The notes beneath the pieces were generated by a model. It was not told the origin of the DNA, searched no databases, and saw only the letters and a list, made by a program, of their open reading frames with translations. A stretch of DNA of 64,000 nucleotides from Entomortierella parvispora (taxonomy: Eukaryota > Mortierellomycota > Mortierellomycetes > Mortierellales > Mortierellaceae): assembly GCA_963573315.1 (NCBI GenBank), contig OY752142.1, forward strand, positions 2,790,001 through 2,854,000. Direction: 5' to 3'. This document shows, piece by piece, positions 1-10,529 of the stretch (positions are counted from its first letter, which is position 1; the number at the start of each line of letters is the position of its first letter). The translations under genes were made by a program, and so were the position numbers.

Positions 1-1421
1 AGGGCCAGTCTATCTTTCTGCTCCACCCAACAGCTCTAAATTTTTCACCTCGTGGCATCTCTCACCCAGCAGGCAAAGAGAGCACTGGAGAGCTTGGATG
101 TGTCTTCACGATGAAGAGAACGCAGGAGAGAGAGAGACAGAGAAAGAGAGAGTCAGGAACATGTACAGTACAGCATGGTGCTCAATCTGGTCTTTCGTGT
201 GCCATGTGCAAAATAAAATGAACGGCGCAGGTAGTACATACACGAGCGAGTGACAGGGAAGGTTACGGCAGTGTTGTTGCGGTTGCGACCAAAGGCCCAG
301 CCCCGTGTGAGTTCCGCTAGACCGAAATTGGTCTGCGCTTTCTCTTCCTCCCCATCGTTCAATTGAACCAACTTCTTTTACTCGATTGTTTTTTCTTCCT
401 CACAACCTTCTCTGCAACCTGCCCACTTGGACTTTGTTGAGTCGCGCCATTTCAAGATGGAGAGTCAGCAGGGACCTTTCATTATTGGAAGCTCTTGGGA
501 ATAAAGTGGGACGGAGAAAAGGACTCCGGCAAGCCTAGAGATAGAGAGAGAGGTTGTGTGCTCTCATTTTTTTTCTTTCTCGTCCTTTTCGTGTTCTTCA
601 AAAGTGCTGCTCTCATGACGGACTGACAAAACGCTCTTGGCTGTCATCAGCGGGCGGGCCTTTGACATGACAACTCTTTTCCATTTTCTACAGCAGAGTC
701 TTTGCCTGTAGCTTTGGATGTAGAGGGGTAAGAACCAAAAAAAAAAAAAAAAAAAAAAAGAGAAAGCTGGCGCAAGCAAAGTGAGGAAGAAAGTTGTACA
801 CCCTGCTGGCGCCGACGTTCCCCTTCCTCAATCTTTTTTTTTTTGTGACATTTCAAAGAGCTGGGATCTGAGAGCGATCAGTTCTAGAGCCATTTGAATC
901 CTCAGAGGCGGACTGGGGTCGTCAGTTATTGAACGTTGATGATGACGTCTATAGCGGTACTTTCCAAACATCCATAGTATCAGCACGGCTGTCACGGTTG
1001 TCACGGTCGCTGATTACATACCTTCTGAGTGATACAAATGAAGCATGTTGGTGGCAAAAGAATTCCTTAAGGGTCATGCACAAATTTCAAATTATACCCT
1101 TAACTTATTGATCACATGATCAGACGCGTCTTCGTTTTTGAATCTGTGAGTCCCAAAATGTTTTTTTTTGCCATCCCCTAAAAATGAACGCTCTCCAAAA
1201 TTGAAATTGGCGGAGGACGCGAATTGGGGACAGCACGCGTGCTGTCCTTTCAGTCCTTTCGTGTCTTCGTGTTTTGCTACAATCAAAAGAAACCCAACCG
1301 GAGTGCAGGTGCGGGGCAGAAACAGGGAAAGTGGAAACTGAAGGGAGCGGGGGAGCGGAGCAGAGTTCTTTTCTCTCTTACCATGGACTGAGCCAGATAT
1401 CAGAATCAGTTCAGCAAAGCA
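1..1421. other. Intergenic/upstream region of homeobox gene
   Basis: No gene could be supported. The stretch holds a GA-rich tract near 124-155, an uninterrupted run of 23 A at 737-759 and a T-rich run near 833-844. The open frames are short, low-complexity and lack homology I recognise. It probably holds the promoter and 5' leader of the homeobox gene that begins at 1422. Confidence 0.5.
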
Positions 1422-4019
1422 ATGAGTGCATTCCCTCCATCCTCGTCGCCATTCTCCTTTCCCCAAAAGCCTGCCGTCCCCTCCTCCCCCTCGTTCCATG
1501 ACTCTGGTGCCTGTCCACCGCCACCACTTCATCCCTACCCTCATAACCACATCGCCATGACCTCTCCCACACCTTCACCCCGTATCCCTCAAAGGTCCGA
1601 CTCGTTCACAGACGAAGAAGAGATCTCAAAGCACGTCGGATCAACCCATCGCCATCACGACGTCCTCATGTCGCCTCCCCTCTCACAAAAATCACAGGAC
1701 TGCCTTCAAGAGCCCTCGTCGTACCCGCTCTCAGATACAGAGTGCCAACCGCCTAAACTGCCACAACAACAACAGCAACAACAGGACGCCGATCTTCCTC
1801 AGTCCCGCCCAACGCTCACTCTACAACTGCAGCAGCCGCACGATCAACAATCACCGTCGCTTCACCCTTTCGATCAGACTTCGCCTTCGACTCCTAAAAA
1901 GACCTTGAACTGGGTCAATGCCTTGCCTTCCCACTTTGATGCCACTTCACCCGAGAGCCACCCCCGAAAGCGACGAAGAAGGACAAATCGTGAAGAGTTG
2001 GATATTCTTGAGGACGCCTTTGCCAGGAATCAATTGCCAGATGCAGCTATTCGACAAGAATTGGGAGAGAGACTCGGGATGAGTGTCCGTGCAGTGCAGA
2101 TTTGGTTCCAAAACCGCCGCCAGACTTTAAGGAAGAAGTCTGTTTGCTCCAATGGAGGCAGTGCCCATCATGCCGGTTCCGAAGAGGATTGCTCTAGGTC
2201 TGAGGGCGAGCTGCACGATTCGATGTATCGTCGATCTTCTGGGGACTCGATTCTCTCCGCGTCTCCACTGTTGTCACCATTGGGCGGACCAAGACAGTTC
2301 TCAAAGAAGGCATCTAGGTCTTGCTCAGATCTCATGTCTGTCTCTCCTGCTCTTCTCCCTTCCTCAGACTCGTCTACCCTTTTGAGGGCAGAGACCTGCT
2401 CTTCGTTGCCTACCATCGTCTCGCCTTTGCCAACACCCACACGTCAAGGAGATCTGCATTTGCGCTCGGTCTCCCCTTGCAAGCCCCTGTCCCAGCCACG
2501 GGAGTCGACCGAAAACGTTGCTGGCCAATCAGAGCCTGTAGTTAAGGCGGAGGCTGTTGAGCTATCGCTGCGCCAGATTTTGTCTTCCACCGTATCCAAT
2601 TGCGAAGAAAAGGCCGAGGACACCGACGGCCGGAAGGAGCAGTCAGCAGTAGAAGCCCCTGGGATTGTGGACACAAGGACGGCTGACATGCATTTGAGCA
2701 TGCTATTGCAGGAAGCCAAGAAACGATCGGGACAGGGGTTGAATCCACCCATGGCGCTTTGGGCAGACACATCCAACAAGCCCATCCTCAACCCGTCTTT
2801 CTCTGGCACATCTCAGTCCATGACGGCGTGTCTTCCTGTCCCAAATCGCTCCATGTCGACACCCTCAATAAGACTTCCAGGTAGTAGTGGAGGACACGGC
2901 CAGCTCCACCACCGATCCATCAACAAAACCACCAGTACTCGGAGATATCGGCCAGAATCCAGCCATGGATCTTCTTCATTCTACTATTCTCATGGCTCTT
3001 CGCTCTATCCTCGAACAATGTCGCTTATGGAGCAAGTCATTAACCGTCAACAACAACAGCAGCAAAACCACCAGATCCCTCTCCACCCATCAACCAACTT
3101 TCGACAATCCTCCTTGTCGAATGCCAGCAAACGTCAAGGAGTGTACAACAGTAACATCAACACCTCAACATATCGCTCACCATCCACCTCAACATCAGCA
3201 ATCGCGAATCTTTCTCAGTGGGGTCGTCAACTTCAGCAGCAGGTTGCCGGCCGTAGAGCTCTTCCTTTCTACCGACCCTCCGCCCGCTCTGAACTGGGAC
3301 AAACGGCTGTCCGAGCTCGCCGACTTTCCATCGGCAAATACCTTTTCGACTCGGAGACGGACGAGGATGCAACAGATGACGCTTTAAGTCCTCCTGCAAG
3401 ACAGGCTCGAAAGCGCCGTGTTCGAGCCTCCCCCGCTCCATCGGGTCCGTTGTCCACTTCAGCTCGTGGCGACGGAGATTCTGAAGATGGAGATGAAACT
3501 GACGAAGAGGACTTCGTCGCCCAGAGCGCCCACGTCAAGAAGCGATTGACTCTGACCCCTACTCGAGGCACTTTTGAGTCACCTATTAGTCGTCACCGCC
3601 TTGTCGCTCATTCTTTCTCTCAGCAGCCTGGTTGGGAGGGTCACTGTAGAAACATGGATCCTCGCACCAAGAGCTTGAAGTCCTCCCTCTCGACGCTATC
3701 CCTTGCTGGATCATCCCCCCCAGGTGGTCAGGACTTTGGCGGCCACTCTTTTAATGAACCGAATGGACCAGCTCTGGAGCGGAACAGGACCTGGGGCGGA
3801 CCTGGGGGCTTGGGGTGTGGTTTGCCGCCCACTTCGACCACGTTTTCATCCCCTCGGAAGACTGTCGAAGCTCACACTTCGATAGTTGATAAGCTGAGTC
3901 ACAGTCATCCTGACAGTCGGATCTCCACCCCCAGTCCTCCTACCCGCGTTCCTCAAGACATGAACCTGGACGAGCTTGAATGCGCCAGTGTCTTGGCAGG
4001 TCTTGGTTGGAGTCGTTAA
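1422..4019 (+). CDS. Homeodomain transcription factor, intronless
   Basis: The 865-aa protein carries one homeodomain at about residues 180-240. A basic N-terminal arm (RKRRRRT) precedes the helices, and the recognition helix reads VQIWFQNRRQ, with the invariant Trp near residue 228. The 60-residue spacing fits a typical, non-TALE homeodomain. The rest is Ser/Pro/Gln-rich low complexity with polyQ near residues 118-125 and 545-550, an acidic patch near 685-705, and a conserved-looking C-terminus (MNLDELECASVLAGLGW). Expected role: nuclear sequence-specific DNA binding; the target genes cannot be read from sequence. The first ATG in the long frame (1422) was taken; a second in-frame ATG is at 1557. 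The frame runs uninterrupted to TAA at 4017-4019. The homeodomain assignment is firm; a yeast orthologue (for example Yox1/Pho2 type) is not. Confidence 0.93.
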   Translation: MSAFPPSSSPFSFPQKPAVPSSPSFHDSGACPPPPLHPYPHNHIAMTSPTPSPRIPQRSDSFTDEEEISKHVGSTHRHHDVLMSPPLSQKSQDCLQEPSSYPLSDTECQPPKLPQQQQQQQDADLPQSRPTLTLQLQQPHDQQSPSLHPFDQTSPSTPKKTLNWVNALPSHFDATSPESHPRKRRRRTNREELDILEDAFARNQLPDAAIRQELGERLGMSVRAVQIWFQNRRQTLRKKSVCSNGGSAHHAGSEEDCSRSEGELHDSMYRRSSGDSILSASPLLSPLGGPRQFSKKASRSCSDLMSVSPALLPSSDSSTLLRAETCSSLPTIVSPLPTPTRQGDLHLRSVSPCKPLSQPRESTENVAGQSEPVVKAEAVELSLRQILSSTVSNCEEKAEDTDGRKEQSAVEAPGIVDTRTADMHLSMLLQEAKKRSGQGLNPPMALWADTSNKPILNPSFSGTSQSMTACLPVPNRSMSTPSIRLPGSSGGHGQLHHRSINKTTSTRRYRPESSHGSSSFYYSHGSSLYPRTMSLMEQVINRQQQQQQNHQIPLHPSTNFRQSSLSNASKRQGVYNSNINTSTYRSPSTSTSAIANLSQWGRQLQQQVAGRRALPFYRPSARSELGQTAVRARRLSIGKYLFDSETDEDATDDALSPPARQARKRRVRASPAPSGPLSTSARGDGDSEDGDETDEEDFVAQSAHVKKRLTLTPTRGTFESPISRHRLVAHSFSQQPGWEGHCRNMDPRTKSLKSSLSTLSLAGSSPPGGQDFGGHSFNEPNGPALERNRTWGGPGGLGCGLPPTSTTFSSPRKTVEAHTSIVDKLSHSHPDSRISTPSPPTRVPQDMNLDELECASVLAGLGWSR

Positions 4020-4827
4020 GGAGGCGTTGAAGGTTTTAGATAGTTCATTTTCTCCCCACTTCTGTTCTATATTTTTTGTGTTTTTTTTGTAGAAAGCAAC
4101 TTGTTTCTTCTCCTTTTTCTTTTGTTCAGTAGCTTGTATCATCCTTTTAGTCTTCCACTTGTATAACAGTGTTTAAGTAATACACAACTGTGTTCCATAT
4201 CAGCCGATGTCGATATCAATTGACGGCGTTTTCAATTGAGGTATTCTTGTCACTCATCGAGTGTATGTTTCTAATACGACACACACCAATGGCAAAGAAA
4301 AGGGTAAAAAAAAAGGCGGGGCTTTCTTTCAGACGTTGCAATCAGCGTTCTTTTGCTGTTTTTGAAAGAGACTTTTTTATGATGTTGAAAGAGCGTTCAT
4401 TACAGACAGACCCTTTTTTTGTTTTCTCGTTGTTCTCATGGAAGGGGAGATACGCGACAATGAGAATGTCTGCAGAGAGGTAAAGGGTCTGGCTCATAAA
4501 GACAACAGTGGGTGATTCTAAGGCGTTTATTCTCTAATCTTGCTCAGCTCCTCTCTTTTCTTCTCTTGTTTCTCTATTCCAGCCCTGTATTCTCCTCCTT
4601 GCTTCTTTTCTCTCTTCGTCCCTCTTTCTCTCTTTCTCTCTCTCACTTCTTCTTCTTTCCTCAGCCTCAGATACGCGGACCAAATAAAGCGTCGACCTTC
4701 ATCGCTCTTCGTTTTCGTTCCTTCTTTGCTTTATTTTTCAACAACCTCTCCTCGCCTTCAGTTGCCATCTACATTTAGCCACAGAATCGCATTCGCTGTT
4801 GACGGACAAAGAACTCAAAAACCAGAA
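4020..4827. other. Intergenic region, C/T-rich leader
   Basis: This holds the 3' flank of the homeobox gene and the probable promoter/5' leader of the next gene. A long pyrimidine-rich stretch spans about 4540-4670. An open frame begins at 4540, but its first part translates this C/T tract into Ser/Leu/Phe repeats, so I placed the start at ATG 4828. Confidence 0.45.
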
Positions 4828-7800
4828 ATGGCCCCGCCAGTCATCGTGTCCAAACTCTTGGACCCTCGCATGTACCCTCTCCGGGACTCTGATTTCCCAG
4901 CAGCTCAACGACCGATGGAGCCTACACCAGAAAAAGTGACGCAGTTGCTTCGCGTCCTCAAATTCGTTCAAGAAATACCTCCTTCTACCACCTCGTTTTC
5001 CTCTTCCAACAGATCCAATGACCACAGTGACCCATGCAAATATCAGCAACCACATGAAAATAGTATAGGTGCCTTGACCATCCTAAGCACTTCTGCCCAG
5101 AAGCCTTTGGTTGTGTCACCAGCCTCCTCATCTGCAGCCCCAGTGACCTCTCCATCGACCACAGCGGCGTTTTCAACGGCTAATACGGGCAACAAACTCA
5201 TGATTCGATTTGTCCAAGAACTCTTTCAAAAGCCTTACCGTGATAATCCACAGGGAGAAATTGGTAGGGGGTTGAGTGTTTTTGTTTCCGACAACGATAA
5301 TGGCAGAGATATCATCTTGGATCCTTTCAAGGTCTCGGATGAGTCTTTAGGAATGCAGCGCAATCGAAAGATCCAGTTCAACAATGACCGTGATCTGCTT
5401 TCGAGAAGATTTATTCTTTCGACTGCAGATCCTTACTCCTCGTCCACCAAGTCTTTTCGAAGCAGCAGTATTAACAGCAATGGAGGTTCTGGAAGCCAGG
5501 ATGTAGGGCAGAAAGAGCCGCAACAAGAGGATCTAGAGCAAAATGATGAGGAAGAACCGACAAAGTTCCTATTGACGTTATACCCCGAGCAGTGTCCATT
5601 CCAACACCCAGCCACCATCGCGGCAGGCGGTAAAAGGGATGTTTTGAAGGTCATGGTACAGCACGCCATGGAAAACGAGATTGGGGCTATGCAATGGATG
5701 CAACAAAATTGGTATTTTTATTTTTGGTTATTATTTTGGCCATTGGTATTTGATCCTTTGTAACCCACTGACACGCGTTACCTCTGCTTTAGCTCGAGGG
5801 TACTTTGTACCAAAATACTAGGTTTTGCACACCATGGTCAGAGCCGATCCAGGACCCAAATCTTGGAGGGCTTTGGACTTCTAGGTTGTATCCTTGTCGA
5901 ATTCCCGAAGGACGGCATCCTTTATCAAGGACCCTCCAAAGAATGTCGACTCACAGAGCAAGCCCACAAACATTTCATTAAGCAGGTCGCAAAGGTAAGA
6001 CCTAATATCGTCTTGTTTGTTTTTAACCCTCTTTCATTATCTCTGTCCATCCTGACATCTCTTTCTTCGGTTTCGTTATAGGTCATGTTCGAAATGCGAA
6101 AGATCACAAAGAGTCAGGTTTTGGGATTCTCGATTCCAGCCACAGCTGTGAAAGTCGCGGATAGTGGCAAACGGGTCAGTCTGAAGACGCAATTGCGACA
6201 AATAGATGAAGATGACATTGCCGGCGAAGATCCGACTTTGAGGCCATTGGAAGTTCGGTCTAGATTTGGTAAGTGTGAACTTGATATTTGATATTTGGTG
6301 GCAAATATCGTGGCGTGCGCATCATGTTGGTGGCGAAACACGAGTTAGTGGCAAAGAACTGAAAAAAAAAAAAAAAATCAACCCTCCATAGATTTGGTGA
6401 TCGACGCCCTCCGCGCCACGGACGATGTTGCGCCGGCGCCGTCTACATCCTCAGCGTCGTTTCCTTCCCGGTCTTTATCCCCGTCCCCCAGCTGCCCTTC
6501 TGATCAGCGTTCCACTTTAACTGGCATCCTACGACGCAAAGGCCGACAGCTGCTGTCCAGGGGCGGTCGTCCGCTGCCCCATATCAATATCGACGACCCA
6601 GAGGCACAGCATCCGCTCCATCGTCCAAAACAAACACCAAGCTCACCGCTCCGCTACATGATTAGAGCTGCTGATCTAGCACCCACCCAGGTGTCCGATG
6701 AAAGGGAGGCGACGTCGCCCTTGTCGCTGGCCGGAAGTATCAAAGGCAGTTGTAGTATCACTTTGTCCAAGCGAACGTCTGCTACCCCGTCTTCCACTTC
6801 TGTGTCCTCAGCCTTTGATAGAGACATGACTGTGTACTGCAGTCGACGTAGCCAGAAAAATTCCATCACTGGAGCAGGACGTATCCGGGAGATCATGTAT
6901 GTGCCTCCCCCACCGTCGTCTCGCCATGTGCCATCCCAACCGCAAAGTTCTCGCTCTCACACTCTATCAGGAAGAGCTGCCTCATCGTGTTCGACAACGT
7001 CTTCCAAAGAGTCGAATAGTCTCGCGACAACTCCCTCAAGATCAAGATCACAAAAGACACGCAAGTCAGTTTCTGATATCTTCAATGTTGGAGCGTGGAG
7101 GAAAGGCCTACAGGAAACGTCGTCCGTTATTGGTAAAGGCAAAGAAAAGGCGATAGAAGAGCGCTTACCAGAAGGGCAGCCGATCGAGGATCTAAAATAT
7201 GATGATGACGATAACGGCGGAAAACTCAATGGAAATTCCTCTTCACGACACGTAGAACCTTTTGAATACTCGGTTGAGAACTCATTAAGTTGGCCCATGG
7301 AGTTTATCACACCAAAGAAGAACAGAAGCAGCGGCGCTGACCCGGTTTATTCTGTTTCAATATACGAACAAACTCGACTCTGGAATGCCATGGTGGCGCT
7401 GGAGCGATTGGACTCGGCCCCTGGGTCTAACTCGAGGTTCCCAAGAGCACTTTTCCATCTATTGCCTCGAATCCTGGCCTTAGTTCATGATGAACTTCTC
7501 TTCGTAGACTCTGTTATCTCGCCGCGCCGAAGGACAGTAGTCATCCAGGATATGGAAGAAGTTTTGGGCAACGATCCCACGTTCCGACCTCATGATATTT
7601 TCGAAGAGGTCGAATGTGTCTTATCACATGGCGCCTCCCTAGAGCCGGTCTCTTGGATTGTGGCCTCACGTCAACACCACAGGAAGCATGGAACAGTCCT
7701 TGCGCTTTTGAACTGGAGCCATGCTGGCTTTTTGCCAGACTATGAAGAAAACTTGCAAGCACCTTTTGTCGAAGCGGCCCCAAGTACATTCTGGCATACA

Positions 7801-10317
7801 GGTGCAGGTGTTCGCGCACCCGCTCCACCTGTGGTGCAAGTAAAGCCAGAAAGAAAAACGCTGTCATCAATTGCCAAGAGATTGTCTGGGACATTAAGAC
7901 GAAGTAGCAGTGCGCTCTTTGGATCTAAAATCCCGCCTCAGACTAGTGCTGAGGCAAACAGGACTGAAAGTGACTATCGGAGCAGTGATCTTGGAGACGA
8001 TGGACCGCCTAGCTCGGACTCGAGCCTTTCAACTCTTTCACTGGACTACATGACCAAATATCCCGCGCCATGGCCGATCGTAAACCACGAGTTCTCTCTA
8101 CATTTAACTGTCCCGGCAAAGTTCATGACCTTTCATCAGCAAGATTCCCCGACGCCAACTGTATCTACCTGCTCCTGTCGCAATAGTTCGTCCTCTGACT
8201 CGAACACAGAGACCAAGATCACAGGCTTTCAAAGCTTTCGTTCCAAGTTGAAGCTGGGTAAGGGTTTCAAGAGAAGCCTTGTGGCCCAACAGGCTCATTC
8301 TCTTACGCCATCGTCTTCAATGTTACCCGTAGATACTGCTGCTACGGACGCGACATTCTATATCTCGTCGTCCTCTGCTTTGTCCCTACCTTATTTTCAA
8401 CGCCCAAACCTACTTCATGGTGAAAAAGGTGAGGGCAATGACCTATACGGCACAGGCAGCGGAAACAACGGACCACCCCTGCGAAGAGGAGATCTTGTAC
8501 CGGTATCTCGTCGAGTCCACGCTCGCAGCTGGAATCAATTCCAGCAATCGTTTCAACGCGAGTCTAGGAAGGCTAGTGAGATAACGCCGACCCTCTCTGA
8601 CAGTAAGAGTACTTTCACGATCACCAACTTTTCCATGAAAGCTTCCTCGACCACCGCGGTCACCTTGGCCTCTTCCTCCTCTGCTGTAAGTAACGCGCGC
8701 CCCTCCATATATTCTTCTCCATCCGCCTCTTCATCTCGGAGCGACCTTGGAGTAATGTTTTCGCAGGGAAGTTCATCATCTTCTGCAGCCAATGGTACCA
8801 CCAACACCATCATGACTTCTGTTGGAAACAATGGCAGTAATGGTAGCGATGATGAGAATGACGACGATGCCTGGATGCTCCGTGAACTTGAATCACTCGA
8901 TCACTTCGGAGAGTCTTTCATATATGACTTTGAAGCGCCTTCCTCTTCCTTGTCCTCTGCTCCGAGCGCACCTTCGGATGATTACCAGCCAGAAGTACCC
9001 AGTGCTCCGACTATCTCCTGCGATAGCAGCAGCAGTAGCAGTGACAACGACATTGATGATGGTACCAACTTGACCGCAGATTCCTCTTCTACAGCCGCAG
9101 CCACGGTTGTGCGAGCTTTGGTAAGCGTGAGCAAGACCCTGCAGAACATGGTAGTCCTTTTGGAATCCGGTGCCACCATCTTGACGCCCGCCCAGCTGTC
9201 GGAGGCCATTGCAGCACGTCAAGAGATTGCTTGGGATCGGGAGGAACAAAGATTGCTCCACATCGAGAGGACCCAGGAAAACTTCAAAAAGTTGCATCGC
9301 GAGGCAGCTCAGAGACAGGCAGTTGAGCAGGAGGCTTCAATGAAGAGCACTCAAGGTCCAATGACAGCTGCAGCAAGAGCTATTAGATCCCCAAGGCAAG
9401 CAGAAAGACCGACATTGAACCATTCGCTTTACACCGCACCCTCCTCAAACGAGGACGTTTTCGGAATTGTGTCGAGGTCCTCGGGGGCCGCCACGGGACC
9501 CAGGAGGCGTCCGTCCACTGCCTCGAGAAGGAGTTGGACACCCACAAAGAGCAGCAGGAAGAAGAGTTCGACGGCGAGTCGCTCTTTCAAGTCCATATTC
9601 CGAACATGGCGAACGAGCAGAAAGTCATCGATCAAGAACAAGAATGGTGATGGATCCACTTCTAGCCTTCCTCTTCCTTCCTCAATTGATCCCACTCCAG
9701 CTGTGGCAAGCATCGGCAAAGGTAAGGCACCTTCGGTTCGTTCTTATGTCCCAGTACGATCTCCAGAGGACGACATTCTCTATTCTGCTCCCGGTTTGCA
9801 GCGCGATCCTCTCCCATCAGAGCTTCCCAACCATTTGTTCAACTTGGCCATCTCCACAAACAAAAAATCAAACGCGGCTTGTTGCCACCATGGCAGTATG
9901 GATAGGATGGCCCCTCTTCCTCCTAGCCCGACTCCATCGATACTTCCAATGGCGCCGGGAGATTGTCCCGTCTTTGGGATACGTCTCACCGCAGAGGATG
10001 AGCGTGAGCGCGAGCGACTCGAACGTGAAGAGCAGGCCTTCTGGAAAGGATTGGAGGGTCATTGGGATCAGTGCCTTGGATCCAGAACTTGGGAACAACA
10101 ACAGGCCATCCTGACCACATCCAGTAGCCCAGATCAGGCGGCCTCATTTGGAAACAGACCAAAAGTCACAAACAAGGTCGGCGGCAACGGCGGTGGAGGG
10201 ATCGCACTTTTGGACTTTGAACAATTGGAACAATGTTTGAATGTTGTTGAGCAACATGTTCGGAAAGTCGAAGGCGAAGTTGCCTCCGCCCTCCATGCTC
10301 GCTTCAATAAGAGCTGA
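4828..10317 (+). CDS. Large Ser-rich protein of unknown function (1,732 aa)
   Basis: I recognise no family. Four exons join in frame: 4828-5711, 5793-5994, 6082-6268 and 6392-10317, with introns of 81, 87 and 123 nt bounded by GT and AG. The start is ATG 4828 (MAPPVIVSKLLDP). Two parts look folded. One is an N-terminal region of roughly residues 190-420, spread over exons 1-4. The other is a central region around 7360-7800 with motifs such as TRLWNAMVALERLD and PRALFHLLPRILALVHDELL. The rest is Ser/Thr/Pro-rich with basic patches. There are charged probable coiled coils near 9240-9350 and 9990-10060, and a helical C-terminus (LLDFEQLEQCLNVVEQHV). A scaffold or signalling role would be a guess. 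The protein could be lineage-specific. Exon structure is well supported; function is not. Confidence 0.82.
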
Positions 10318-10529
10318 AAAAAACCGGGGTATCCTCGCCACCAAATTCATAGTGTCTGTTATCTTTGTTTTTCTTTTTTTTTCTGTCATAAACTACATTG
10401 GGATGGGTTGCTTTTGTTCTAAATTAACAAAGTCTGCACTCCTGGGAGGGAGAAACGCTCAAGGGAGCGTTGAGAAGGTTGGTATTTACATAGTACAGGG
10501 TGATGATGACGATGATTTTTTCTTGATGC

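Noticed and set aside
153-856. Short minus-strand frames at the left edge
   Set aside because: They include the translated poly-A/T tract (poly-Phe/Lys) and have no conserved features.
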